A DNA stretch of 38,291 bases from Minisyncoccota bacterium (lineage in GTDB: Bacteria; Patescibacteriota; Minisyncoccia; Phycocordibacterales; DATDWN01), in the NCBI GenBank assembly GCA_025450615.1, contig JANWHC010000028.1:1-38291 (forward strand), read 5' to 3'. The notes beneath the pieces are model-generated. The model was given only the letters and a program-made list of their open reading frames with translations, made no database searches and was not told the origin of the DNA. This document shows positions 29,759-37,663 of this stretch, piece by piece. Numbering within the stretch: position 1 is the first letter of the stretch; each line of letters starts with the position of its first letter. The translations under genes and the position numbers were made by a program.

Positions 29759-31006
29759 ATGCGACAGTCACAACTTTTTACAAAAACTCGAAAGGAGATT
29801 CCAAGCGATGAGACTTCAAAAAACGCCGAACTTTTGATCCGGGCAGGTTTTATCCATAAGGAACAAGCAGGTGTGTATTCTATTTTACCTCTAGGTCTTA
29901 TGGTTGTTTCGAAAATAAAACAAATCGTTTCAGAGGAAATGAAAAGTGTTGGTTCCACTGAGCTTTTGATGTCTAGCTTACAAAGTAAAGAATTATGGGA
30001 AAAAACTGATAGATGGAATGATGAAAAGGTTGATGTTTGGTTTAAATCACAACTTAAAAATGGAACAGAAGTTGGTTTTGGCTGGTCTCATGAAGAACCT
30101 ATAACTAGTCTCATGACTTATCATGTTAAAAGTTATAACGATCTACCTGTATATGTTCACCAATTCCAAAATAAACTTAGAAATGAAGTTCGTGCAAAGG
30201 CTGGAATAATGAGATGTCGAGAGTTTATTATGAAAGATATGTATTCTTACTCAACAAATGAGGAAGAGCATATGAATTTTTACAACAAAACTATAGAAGC
30301 TTATAAAAAAGTTTTTGAAAGAGTAGGTCTTGGTGGTAATACTTTTGTAACGTCTGCTTCTGGAGGAGTGTTTACAGATAAATTCAGTCACGAGTTTCAA
30401 ACAATTTGTGACGCTGGAGAAGATAATATTTATGTCCACAAAGATGGAAAACTTGCCTTAAATGAGGAAGTTTTCAACGATAAAACTTTAGCCGACTTAA
30501 ATGTTGAGAAATCTGATTTTGAAATGAAAAAAGCCGCCGAAGTCGGAAATATATTTACTTTTGGTACTAAAAAATGCGAAGAATTAGGACTTTATTTTAA
30601 TGATAGTGATGGTGAGAAAAAAGGAGTATTTTTGGGGTCATACGGAATTGGCATTACACGTCTTATGGGTGTTTTAGCTGAAGTATTTTCAGATGACAAA
30701 GGTTTATCTTGGCCGAAAGAAGTTAGCCCATTTCACGTCCATTTAGTTAGACTTGGAGTAAACGGAACCACAGTTTCATTTGCTGACAAGGTATACGACG
30801 ATTTGAAATCGAACGGTTTTACTGTACTCTATGATGACAGAGATTTGCGAGCTGGAGAGAAATTCGCTGACTCTGATCTTATTGGAATCCCTGTAAGATT
30901 TGTAATTTCAGATAAAACTGTAGCTGAAGAGAAGATTGAGGTAAAAAAAAGAAAAGAAAGTGAATCTGAAGTGGTAAGTTTGGACGTTGCTTTGAAAAAT
31001 TTGTAA
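29759..31006 (+). CDS. proS: prolyl-tRNA synthetase without editing domain
   Basis: 415 residues from ATG 29759. An in-frame extension back to 29663 is open, but TATACT (29745-29750) ends 8 nt before this ATG. Class II motifs: MRQSQLFTKTRKEIPSDETSKN start, motif 1 AGVYSILPLGLMVVSKI, motif 2 FQNKLRNEVRAKAGIMRCREFIMKD and motif 3 YGIGITRLMGVLAE. A C-terminal anticodon-binding domain starts about 325. The roughly 180-residue INS editing domain usually placed between motifs 2 and 3 in bacterial ProRS (about 570 aa) is missing, so misacylated Ala-tRNA-Pro would need another factor. Confidence 0.95.
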   Translation: MRQSQLFTKTRKEIPSDETSKNAELLIRAGFIHKEQAGVYSILPLGLMVVSKIKQIVSEEMKSVGSTELLMSSLQSKELWEKTDRWNDEKVDVWFKSQLKNGTEVGFGWSHEEPITSLMTYHVKSYNDLPVYVHQFQNKLRNEVRAKAGIMRCREFIMKDMYSYSTNEEEHMNFYNKTIEAYKKVFERVGLGGNTFVTSASGGVFTDKFSHEFQTICDAGEDNIYVHKDGKLALNEEVFNDKTLADLNVEKSDFEMKKAAEVGNIFTFGTKKCEELGLYFNDSDGEKKGVFLGSYGIGITRLMGVLAEVFSDDKGLSWPKEVSPFHVHLVRLGVNGTTVSFADKVYDDLKSNGFTVLYDDRDLRAGEKFADSDLIGIPVRFVISDKTVAEEKIEVKKRKESESEVVSLDVALKNL

Positions 31007-31031
31007 TTTTAAGCCATATGTTTTTGTATAA

Positions 31032-31050
31032 ATCAGAAGCAGATTCTGAT
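31032..31050. promoter_or_regulatory. inverted repeat upstream of the mreBCD-mrdA cluster
   Basis: ATCAGAA (31032-31038), spacer GCAGA, TTCTGAT (31044-31050): a perfect 7-bp inverted repeat 26 nt before the mreB start codon and without a T run. An operator is possible; a weak proS terminator is the alternative. Confidence 0.35.
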
Positions 31051-31076
31051 AGGGATTTCTTTGATTAAATTTTAAA

Positions 31077-32138
31077 ATGATAAAAAGATTAGAACAACTA
31101 AAACGATTTCTCTCCAATGATGTTGGTATTGATTTGGGTACAGCAAACACACTAGTTTATCTAAATGGAAAGGGGATTGTTATAAACGAACCCTCTGTTG
31201 TGGCGGTAAATCAAAAAACAGGAAGAGTTGTGGCTGTTGGAAAAGACGCAAAGCAAATGTTAGGGCGGACTCCAGGGCACATAGTTGCTGTCAGACCCCT
31301 TGTGGATGGTGTGATTTCTGACTTCGAAGTAACTGAAGAGATGATTACATATTTACTAAACAAAGCTCAAAAAGAAAATAGAAAACTTCTGGGCCCAAGA
31401 GTTGTGGTGGGCGTACCAAGCGGAATCACAAACGTGGAAACCCGCGCAGTTCGTGATGCGACAAAAAATGCCGGCGCGTCAGAAGTTTTTATTGTTGAAG
31501 AACCAATGGCGGCCGCTATCGGAATACGACTACCAATAATGGAACCTGTCGGAAATATGATTATTGATATTGGCGGAGGAACTACGGACATCGCAGTCAT
31601 TTCTTTGGGTGGAGTCGTCCGCTCAAAAAATCTTCGAATTGCGGGAGATAAACTAAACAACGATATTATTTCTTATGTGCGATCAGAATTTAAAATTTTA
31701 ATTGGTGAAAAAACAGCTGAGACTGTAAAAATATCTATAGGTTCTATTTTACCAAGTGATTCTCCGCTCGAGGCTTCGATAAAAGGCCGTGATCTTATCT
31801 CTGGGCTTCCAAGAGAGGTAGTTATAACTGATTCAGATATACGAGAGGCTATTTCTCAATCTATCGATACTCTTATTGAATCCGTGAAAGAAGTCTTAGA
31901 AACGACACCACCGGAGATTATTTCTGATGTTATGCAAAGAGGAATATACTTGACTGGCGGTGGGGCCCTCATAAAAGGCTTAGCGGAAATAATTGCTGAG
32001 TATAGTAAAATTCCTGTACATATTGCCCCGGATCCCTTGACTGCAGTCTGTAGAGGAACTGGAATAATTTTAGAAAATCTAGAAATTTACCGAGATGTTT
32101 TAATTGCGAACGAAGATGAGTTACCTCCTAAAAAGTAA
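31077..32138 (+). CDS. mreB: rod-shape actin homologue MreB, copy 2
   Basis: 353 residues, leading mreB-mreC-mreD-mrdA. The nucleotide-site motifs VGIDLGTANTLVYLNG, VDIGGG-type IDIGGGTTDIAVISLGG and YLTGGGALIKGL are intact, with GIVINEPSVVAV and EEPMAAAIGIRLP. It is closer to canonical MreB than copy 1 and has an extra N-terminal stretch (MIKRLEQLKRFLSND) that may form the membrane-binding helix. AT-rich TAAATT lies just before the ATG, without SD. Its end overlaps mreC by 23 nt. Confidence 0.96.
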   Translation: MIKRLEQLKRFLSNDVGIDLGTANTLVYLNGKGIVINEPSVVAVNQKTGRVVAVGKDAKQMLGRTPGHIVAVRPLVDGVISDFEVTEEMITYLLNKAQKENRKLLGPRVVVGVPSGITNVETRAVRDATKNAGASEVFIVEEPMAAAIGIRLPIMEPVGNMIIDIGGGTTDIAVISLGGVVRSKNLRIAGDKLNNDIISYVRSEFKILIGEKTAETVKISIGSILPSDSPLEASIKGRDLISGLPREVVITDSDIREAISQSIDTLIESVKEVLETTPPEIISDVMQRGIYLTGGGALIKGLAEIIAEYSKIPVHIAPDPLTAVCRGTGIILENLEIYRDVLIANEDELPPKK

Positions 32139-32901
32139 ACCAAAAAACACTGGTCGTTCAAAATTTATCGCTGTTGTTTTGATTTATATTTTATTGTCTT
32201 TAATAGGATTTTTATTTGGAAATTCATGGAGACGTGTCGTGTGGGGAGTAGCTAGACCAGTTTGGGCCACTGGAACATTTGTCTGGGCTCCTTTCGCGAG
32301 TATAAAAAATTATTTTTCATTAAAAAATGATTTGATTGAAAGGAATCTTTCCTTAGAAGAGCAAAATGCAACGCTTTTATTAAAAGAAGCCGACTATGAT
32401 CTTGTTGTAAAAGAAAATGAAAATTTAAAAAATGAGTTGGGTAGACAATTTTCTGGTACAAAGACTATATCTAGTATTCTTTCTAAACCACCAAGATCTC
32501 CATATGACACTTTAGTAATTGATGTTGGTTCAGCTGATAATATTACCCCTGGTAGTAAAGTTTATATTGGGGGAAATATTATTGTTGGACTTGTGACAAA
32601 TATAACTCCACACACTTCACTTGTTAATCTGTTTTCAAGTGGAGGTCAAAAACAAGATGCCACTATTTCTAGGACCGGTGCGACGTTCACCTTAACTGGG
32701 AATGGTGGGCAAAATTTTAAAGTTGAAGTTCCAAAAGATACAGATATTTTATGGGGCGATGAATTTCTATATCCAGGTATAAATCACAGCATAATTGCAA
32801 GTGTATATTATATTGATACTGAATCTCAAGGTTCATTTAAGACGATATATCTTCGTGTACCAATAAATGTGTTTGCTTCAGACTATGTTTTTGTAGATTA
32901 A
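32116..32901 (+). CDS. mreC: rod-shape determining protein MreC
   Basis: 261 residues from ATG 32116; TTG 32104 is an in-frame alternative. A short cytosolic N-terminus, one membrane helix (about 16-34, FIAVVLIYILLSLIGFLFG), a coiled coil (about 65-110, SLKNDLIERNLSLEEQNATL and further) and the beta-rich extracytoplasmic domain with VIDVGSADNITPGSKVYIGGNIIVGLV, the MreC signature. It links MreB filaments to PBP2. The overlap with mreB indicates translational coupling. Confidence 0.92.
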   Translation: MSYLLKSKPKNTGRSKFIAVVLIYILLSLIGFLFGNSWRRVVWGVARPVWATGTFVWAPFASIKNYFSLKNDLIERNLSLEEQNATLLLKEADYDLVVKENENLKNELGRQFSGTKTISSILSKPPRSPYDTLVIDVGSADNITPGSKVYIGGNIIVGLVTNITPHTSLVNLFSSGGQKQDATISRTGATFTLTGNGGQNFKVEVPKDTDILWGDEFLYPGINHSIIASVYYIDTESQGSFKTIYLRVPINVFASDYVFVD

Positions 32902-32937
32902 CCAATAAATGTGATATTTCTATGATATTATTTGGCC

Positions 32938-33204
32938 ATGTATGATTTCCTAATAAATCCGCCTGTTAGAGTCGCACTATTTTTAGTAGTACTTATTTTA
33001 GTGTTTCTACTACCCTGGTTCGTTTCTATTCCAGTAGTTGTGTTTTTTACTCTTTATTTACCCTCTTATTTTGAAGTTTTGTTTTTGGGATTTTTATTCG
33101 ATTCCTTGTATGCTGAAAGATTTTCTTTTCCATATTACGGTTTAACAATTGCTTTTGTTTTTATTTCCATAACTCTTTTTGTTAAAGATAGGATTAGAAC
33201 ATAA
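32938..33204 (+). CDS. mreD: short MreD-like membrane protein (88 aa)
   Basis: Placed between mreC and mrdA, exactly where mreD is expected. It has three membrane helices (about 10-30, 30-50, 63-82) and the FLGFLFDSLY block that corresponds to the MreD motif (GxLxDxLxG). At 88 residues it is about half the usual length (about 160), so it is reduced. The call rests largely on gene order. TATTAT (32926-32931) ends 6 nt before ATG. mrdA starts 3 nt after its stop. Confidence 0.7.
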   Translation: MYDFLINPPVRVALFLVVLILVFLLPWFVSIPVVVFFTLYLPSYFEVLFLGFLFDSLYAERFSFPYYGLTIAFVFISITLFVKDRIRT

Positions 33205-33207
33205 ATC

Positions 33208-34908
33208 ATGTTTCATCAAATAAAAAACTTTTTAAAAATAAAAAGAAAGAGTACAAAGGATATCGCTCCAGATGAAATATTTCTCGATTCAAAAAATCTT
33301 CCTGAGTTTAATTTACACCAGTTTGAGGGACGAATTGAAAAACCAATACATAAGGGAATTTTTAGCCTAGTTCTTGGTTTTTTACTTATAGTTGGTTTAG
33401 TTTTTACATACAAACTAGCGTCACTACAAATAGTGAATGGAGAAAAATTTAGAAATAGAAGTGATAACAACAACTTACAACAAACCGCCATTTTTGCTAA
33501 CAGAGGAGTTATTTATGATCGCAATGGAACACCTATTGTTTGGAACTCCATAAATCAAGATAACCCCGACTATTCAAGTAGAATTTACGCTTCCTCAACA
33601 GGCTTATCTACGGTATTAGGTTATGTAAAATATCCAACTAAGGATTCCTCAGGTTTTTACTATTTAAATAAGTTTGATCCAAAAGATGGTTTGGAAAAAC
33701 TTCTTGATTACAAATTATCAGGCCAAAATGGAACAAACATTATTGAGACAGATGTAAAAGGTAATATTATTTCAGAAAGTATTACCCAAAAACCACGAGA
33801 TGGTGAAAATATTACTTTGACAATTGATTTGAGTTTACAAAGGAAATTATACGCGTCACTACTAGATATCGCTGATCGAGCTGGCTATAAGGGAGGGGCT
33901 GGGGTGATTATGGATGTTCGAAACGGAGAAATTTTAGCGAGTAGCAATTTCCCAGAATATGACTCTGGAGTAATGACCGAGGGTTCTGAGAAAGAAAAAA
34001 TAAATAATTGGATAAACGATAAAAATCATCCTTTTCTAAACCGTGTTGTGCAAGGTTTGTATACACCTGGATCAATCATGAAGCTTTTTATTGCAATGGG
34101 TGTTCTTGATCAGGGTGTGATTGATCCTAATAAACAAATATTAAGTACAGGATCTATTACAATTCCAAACCCTTTCTTCCCAGACAAACCTTCTACCTTT
34201 ATGGATTGGAAAGCTCACGGACTAGTAGATTTACGTCGGGCGATTGCTGTTTCTTCAAACGTGTATTTCTATGAAGTGACTGGAGGATATAAAGATCAAA
34301 AAGGTATTGGTATAGATAATTTAGATAAATATGTAAAAATGTTTGGTTTTGGCACTACTACAAATATTGATTTTCCTGGCGAACAATCCGGAACAATTCC
34401 TAGTCCTGAGTGGAAGGCAAAGACTTTTCAAGGTGAAGAGTGGAGAGTGGGAGATACTTATAACACGGCGATTGGTCAGTACGGTTTTCAAGTTACACCA
34501 ATTCAGGCAGTTCGAGCAGTGGCGGCGATCGCAAACAACGGAAAACTTATTACGCCAACTTTTGTAGATGTTAATTCATCTCCAAAAATTGTTGTAAATA
34601 TAAATCTAAACCAAAATTTTTATGCAATAGTAAAAGAAGGTATGAGAGAAGGAGTTACGGATGGTACTTCAGCTGCTATCAATTTTCCTTTCGTTAAAGT
34701 TGCATCAAAAACAGGTACTGCTCAGATTGGGGCTAGTAAGGATGAAGTGAATTCTTGGGTTGTAGGTTTTTGGCCGATTGATAATCCTAAATACGCCTAT
34801 GCTATCGTCATGGAAAGAGGTCCAAAAAATAACCAATTCGGTTCGGTATTAGTTATGCAGGAATTTTTAGATTGGTTACACATTTACCATCCAGAATATC
34901 TAAACTAA
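33208..34908 (+). CDS. mrdA: penicillin-binding protein 2 (peptidoglycan transpeptidase)
   Basis: 566 residues. A membrane helix (about 50-70, IFSLVLGFLLIVGLVFTYKLA) precedes a reduced dimerisation/pedestal domain. The transpeptidase domain has active-site SxxK in TPGSIMKLFIA (catalytic Ser), SxN in VSSNVYFYEV and KTG in ASKTGTAQIG. It is class B PBP2 of the elongasome, encoded at the end of mreBCD. No rodA follows, so its glycosyltransferase partner must be elsewhere. The pedestal is shorter than in E. coli PBP2 (633). No SD. Downstream 34909-35035 shows no gene and no clear terminator. Confidence 0.92.
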   Translation: MFHQIKNFLKIKRKSTKDIAPDEIFLDSKNLPEFNLHQFEGRIEKPIHKGIFSLVLGFLLIVGLVFTYKLASLQIVNGEKFRNRSDNNNLQQTAIFANRGVIYDRNGTPIVWNSINQDNPDYSSRIYASSTGLSTVLGYVKYPTKDSSGFYYLNKFDPKDGLEKLLDYKLSGQNGTNIIETDVKGNIISESITQKPRDGENITLTIDLSLQRKLYASLLDIADRAGYKGGAGVIMDVRNGEILASSNFPEYDSGVMTEGSEKEKINNWINDKNHPFLNRVVQGLYTPGSIMKLFIAMGVLDQGVIDPNKQILSTGSITIPNPFFPDKPSTFMDWKAHGLVDLRRAIAVSSNVYFYEVTGGYKDQKGIGIDNLDKYVKMFGFGTTTNIDFPGEQSGTIPSPEWKAKTFQGEEWRVGDTYNTAIGQYGFQVTPIQAVRAVAAIANNGKLITPTFVDVNSSPKIVVNINLNQNFYAIVKEGMREGVTDGTSAAINFPFVKVASKTGTAQIGASKDEVNSWVVGFWPIDNPKYAYAIVMERGPKNNQFGSVLVMQEFLDWLHIYHPEYLN

Positions 34909-35035
34909 AACTTCCAAATTTGGCGAACTACTTGTTTCTAGTTTAAAAATGTTCGTCGCCTTATGATTATAAGACTCCTCACATTTTCAAACTCTCAACG
35001 TCGGATTTCACTCAAATTATGAAAGTTTAAGGGTT

Positions 35036-35064
35036 TTGACTCCGGACTAAAATTTTGCTATATT
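35036..35064 (+). promoter_or_regulatory. greA promoter
   Basis: TTGACT (35036-35041), 17-nt spacer, TATATT (35059-35064) with TGC before the -10. This is the best -35/-10 pair in the window. It leaves an approximately 28-nt A-rich leader without SD before greA. Confidence 0.78.
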
Positions 35065-35099
35065 AGTCACACTTAATTTAATAAATAAACAAAAACTTA

Positions 35100-35558
35100 A
35101 TGAAAGAGCATGAGTATCTGACACAGGAAAAGTTTGACGAATTTACAAAGGAATTAGCAGAGCTAAAAGGTAAAAAAAGGAAAGAAGTAGCAGAATCACT
35201 AGAATATGCAAAATCTCTAGGAGATCTATCTGAAAATGCCGAATATCATGAAGCTCGTGACAATCAGGCAACTATTGAGGACAGAATAGCCAAACTTGAG
35301 GGCCTTCTTAAAACAGCCAAAATTGTTTCAGGAAATCACAGTGGAACTGTAACTGTCGGCTCAACCGTAACTGTAGAGAAAGATGGTAAAAAGTTCGTAT
35401 ACAACATTGTTGGTTCTGAAGAATCAGATGTTATTTCAAATAAAATTTCTATGAAATCTCCTTTTGGTCAATCTATTTTAGGTAAGAAAAAAGGTGAGTC
35501 TTTTACTTTCAAAGCGCCGAACGGCGAGCTCTCATACAAAGTCGTAGAGGTTAAATAA
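35100..35558 (+). CDS. greA: transcription elongation factor GreA
   Basis: 152 residues with the two-domain Gre layout. The N-terminal coiled coil (about 1-75) includes EYHEARDNQATIEDRIAKLEGLL, with the acidic tip (LSENAEYHEA) that enters the RNA polymerase channel. The C-terminal FKBP-like domain includes VGSTVTVEKDGK, YNIVGSEESD and ISMKSPFGQSILGKKKGE. It restarts backtracked polymerase. Length matches the family (about 158). It is followed at 36 nt by lysS, which has its own promoter. Confidence 0.96.
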   Translation: MKEHEYLTQEKFDEFTKELAELKGKKRKEVAESLEYAKSLGDLSENAEYHEARDNQATIEDRIAKLEGLLKTAKIVSGNHSGTVTVGSTVTVEKDGKKFVYNIVGSEESDVISNKISMKSPFGQSILGKKKGESFTFKAPNGELSYKVVEVK

Positions 35559-35587
35559 TTGATTAAGGTGCGGGTTTAAACTATAAT
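35559..35587 (+). promoter_or_regulatory. lysS promoter
   Basis: TTGATT (35559-35564), 17-nt spacer, TATAAT (35582-35587), ending 6 nt before the lysS ATG. The -35 overlaps the base after the greA stop codon. Predicted leaderless. Confidence 0.75.
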
Positions 35588-35593
35588 TAAGAA

Positions 35594-37045
35594 ATGGCAT
35601 CACTCGATGAGATTAGAGACGCTCGTCTCAAAAAACTCGAACTCCTAAAAAGCAAAGGTATCGATCCTTATCCGGCGAAAGTTCCAAAAGATTTTCCTGT
35701 TGATTTTCTTAAGAAAAATTTTGATAAATGCGTCGAACAAGCGCAGTCTATATCTGTAGCTGGTAGAGTTACGGCTTTGCGAGGTCAGGGAGCAATACTT
35801 TTTGCTGTTATTTTTGACGGCACTGAGCAAATTCAAGCAATAATAAAAAAAGATGCAATTGGCATCGATTCTTTTTCTCTTTTTGCGGACACAGTGGATG
35901 TAGGTGATTTTATTTCTGTTACTGGTCTACCGATACTTTCTAAAACTGGTGAACAATCAGTGCAAGCTGAATCTTGGGTCATGGCTTCCAAGTCACTTCT
36001 ACCTCTTCCGGAAAAATGGCACGGTCTTACAGATATTGATGAAAAATTCCGAAAAAGATATTTAGATTTTTTAACCACTCCTGAGCTTCGAGATTTAATG
36101 ATAAAAAAAGCAAAGTTTTGGGATGCCACACGAAACTTTATGAAAAATCAGGGTTTTCTTGAAGTTGAAACTCCAACTCTAGAAACTACAACTGGGGGAG
36201 CAGAAGCTACTCCATTTAAAACTCATCACAACGACTATGATTTAGATGTCTACTTGCGTATATCTATAGGCGAGCTGTGGCAGAAGAGACTTATGTCTGG
36301 AGGTTTTCCTAAAACATTTGAAATTGGACGGGCGTATCGTAACGAAGGTACAAGTGCTGAACATGCTCAAGAATTTACTAATATGGAGTTTTACTGGTCT
36401 TTTGCGGACTACAACGATGGCATGAAACTAGTTAGGGAAATGTATATAGAAATAGCTAATGAAGTTTTTGGTAAAACAATCTTTACTTCCAAAGGACACA
36501 CTTTTGATTTAGCAAATGAATGGGCTGTGGTTGATTATACAGAAGAAATAAAAAAGCAAACTGGGATCGATGTTTTAAATTCTAGTGAAAAAGAGATGAT
36601 GAATAAACTAGAAGAACTTTCGGTAAAATACGATGGCACAAACAGAGAGAGACTCATGGATACACTTTGGAAGTATTGTCGAAAAAATATTTCTGGTCCA
36701 GCTTTTCTAGTAAATCATCCTATTCTTGTTGCTCCACTGGCCAAAGCAAATATGGATAAAAAAACTGTGCAGAGATTTCAACCTATCATTGCAGGAAGCG
36801 AAGTTGGTAACGGTTACTCAGAATTAAACGACCCAATTGATCAAAAAGAAAGGTTTGTTGCACAGCAAAAACTTATAGAAGGAGGGGATACAGAGGCAAT
36901 GATGGCTGATTTTGAATTTGTTGAAATGTTAGAGCACGGAATGCCACCAACATGTGGTTTTGGTTTCGGCGAAAGACTTTTTGCAATATTGGTAGACAAA
37001 CCCCTACGCGAGCTACAAACTTTCCCCTTAATGCGCCCAAAGTAA
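35594..37045 (+). CDS. lysS: lysyl-tRNA synthetase, class II
   Basis: 483 residues. The N-terminal OB-fold anticodon-binding domain (about 50-135, VAGRVTALRGQGAILFAVI) precedes the class II catalytic core. Visible blocks are KRYLDFL, FLEVETPTLETTTGGAEATPF, motif 2 FEIGRAYRNEGTSAEHAQEF and TNMEFYWSFADYNDGM, VNHPILVAPLAK, GSEVGNGYSELNDP, and motif 3 CGFGFGERLF. The last reads GERL where GIDRL is usual. It charges tRNA-Lys. A terminator follows directly. Confidence 0.95.
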   Translation: MASLDEIRDARLKKLELLKSKGIDPYPAKVPKDFPVDFLKKNFDKCVEQAQSISVAGRVTALRGQGAILFAVIFDGTEQIQAIIKKDAIGIDSFSLFADTVDVGDFISVTGLPILSKTGEQSVQAESWVMASKSLLPLPEKWHGLTDIDEKFRKRYLDFLTTPELRDLMIKKAKFWDATRNFMKNQGFLEVETPTLETTTGGAEATPFKTHHNDYDLDVYLRISIGELWQKRLMSGGFPKTFEIGRAYRNEGTSAEHAQEFTNMEFYWSFADYNDGMKLVREMYIEIANEVFGKTIFTSKGHTFDLANEWAVVDYTEEIKKQTGIDVLNSSEKEMMNKLEELSVKYDGTNRERLMDTLWKYCRKNISGPAFLVNHPILVAPLAKANMDKKTVQRFQPIIAGSEVGNGYSELNDPIDQKERFVAQQKLIEGGDTEAMMADFEFVEMLEHGMPPTCGFGFGERLFAILVDKPLRELQTFPLMRPK

Positions 37046-37058
37046 AAATTTACAAAAC

Positions 37059-37084
37059 CACCCTCTAAATGAGGGTGTTTTTGT
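37059..37084 (+). terminator. intrinsic terminator of lysS
   Basis: CACCCTC (37059-37065), loop TAAAT, GAGGGTG (37071-37077), then TTTTTGTT. Confidence 0.85.
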
Positions 37085-37167
37085 TATCCACAGGTTGTGC
37101 ACCTCTCTATTGTGTACAAGGTGGGAAGAAGTGGTATATAATGCATAGCGAGTGGGAAAAGGTGGGA
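37084..37167 (+). promoter_or_regulatory. mraZ control region: -10, paired MraZ boxes, DnaA-box-like sites
   Basis: TATAAT (37137-37142) with weak -35. TGGGA (37122-37126) and TGGTA (37132-37136) are 10 bp apart in the spacer. TGGGA (37153-37157) and TGGGA (37163-37167) are again 10 bp apart, just downstream of the expected transcription start. MraZ is known to bind TGGGN repeats with 10-bp period upstream of its own gene. TTATCCACA (37084-37092) is a perfect DnaA box, and TGTGTACAA (37111-37119) is a one-mismatch reverse copy. Confidence 0.65.
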
Positions 37168-37225
37168 TAATTTAGTTTCTCTAACTAACAAAGGGAAATT
37201 AAAGTTTTTAACGATACAAATTTTT

Positions 37226-37660
37226 ATGTTCATAGGAGAGTATACACACACCATTGATGATAAAAACAGACTTTCGCTTCCAGCAAAGTTTAGAACAGAG
37301 ATGGGAAAAAAAGTTGTGATAACTCCGGGACTCGATAATTGCTTGTTTGTGTTTACACAAAAAGAATGGAGTGGAATTTCCGAAAGATTAAATCAATCTT
37401 CACTTCTTCAAGCGGACAACCGAAGCTTTAACCGTTTTATGTTTGCAGGAGCAACAGACGCGGAGATTGATTCAATCGGTCGAATCCTCATACCAGATTT
37501 TTTGCGAGATAGAGCAAATTTGAAAAATAAAGTTGTGGTTATCGGAGTTTCAAGTCGCGTTGAAATATGGAACGAAAAAACTTGGGCTGATTACAAGAAA
37601 GTTGTCGAGAAGCAAGCTGACACTCTTGCCGAAAAGCTCGGTTCAGTCGGTGTTCTATAA
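37226..37660 (+). CDS. mraZ: transcriptional regulator MraZ
   Basis: 144 residues, first gene of the division and cell-wall (dcw) cluster. It has two SpoVT/AbrB-like repeats, each with the D-x-K/G-R sequence: HTIDDKNRLSLPAKFR (about 9-24) and AEIDSIGRILIPDFLR (about 78-94). The start GEYTHTIDDKNR is canonical. A long leader (about 75 nt) without SD separates it from the -10. The promoter carries MraZ-type boxes, so autoregulation is likely. rsmH follows after 3 nt. Confidence 0.96.
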   Translation: MFIGEYTHTIDDKNRLSLPAKFRTEMGKKVVITPGLDNCLFVFTQKEWSGISERLNQSSLLQADNRSFNRFMFAGATDAEIDSIGRILIPDFLRDRANLKNKVVVIGVSSRVEIWNEKTWADYKKVVEKQADTLAEKLGSVGVL

Positions 37661-37663
37661 AAC

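Noticed and set aside
34909..35035. Short AT-rich gap between mrdA and the greA promoter as a gene or terminator
   Set aside because: No ORF, SD or hairpin with T run; only a CCAAATTTGG palindrome, which is common by chance in AT-rich DNA.
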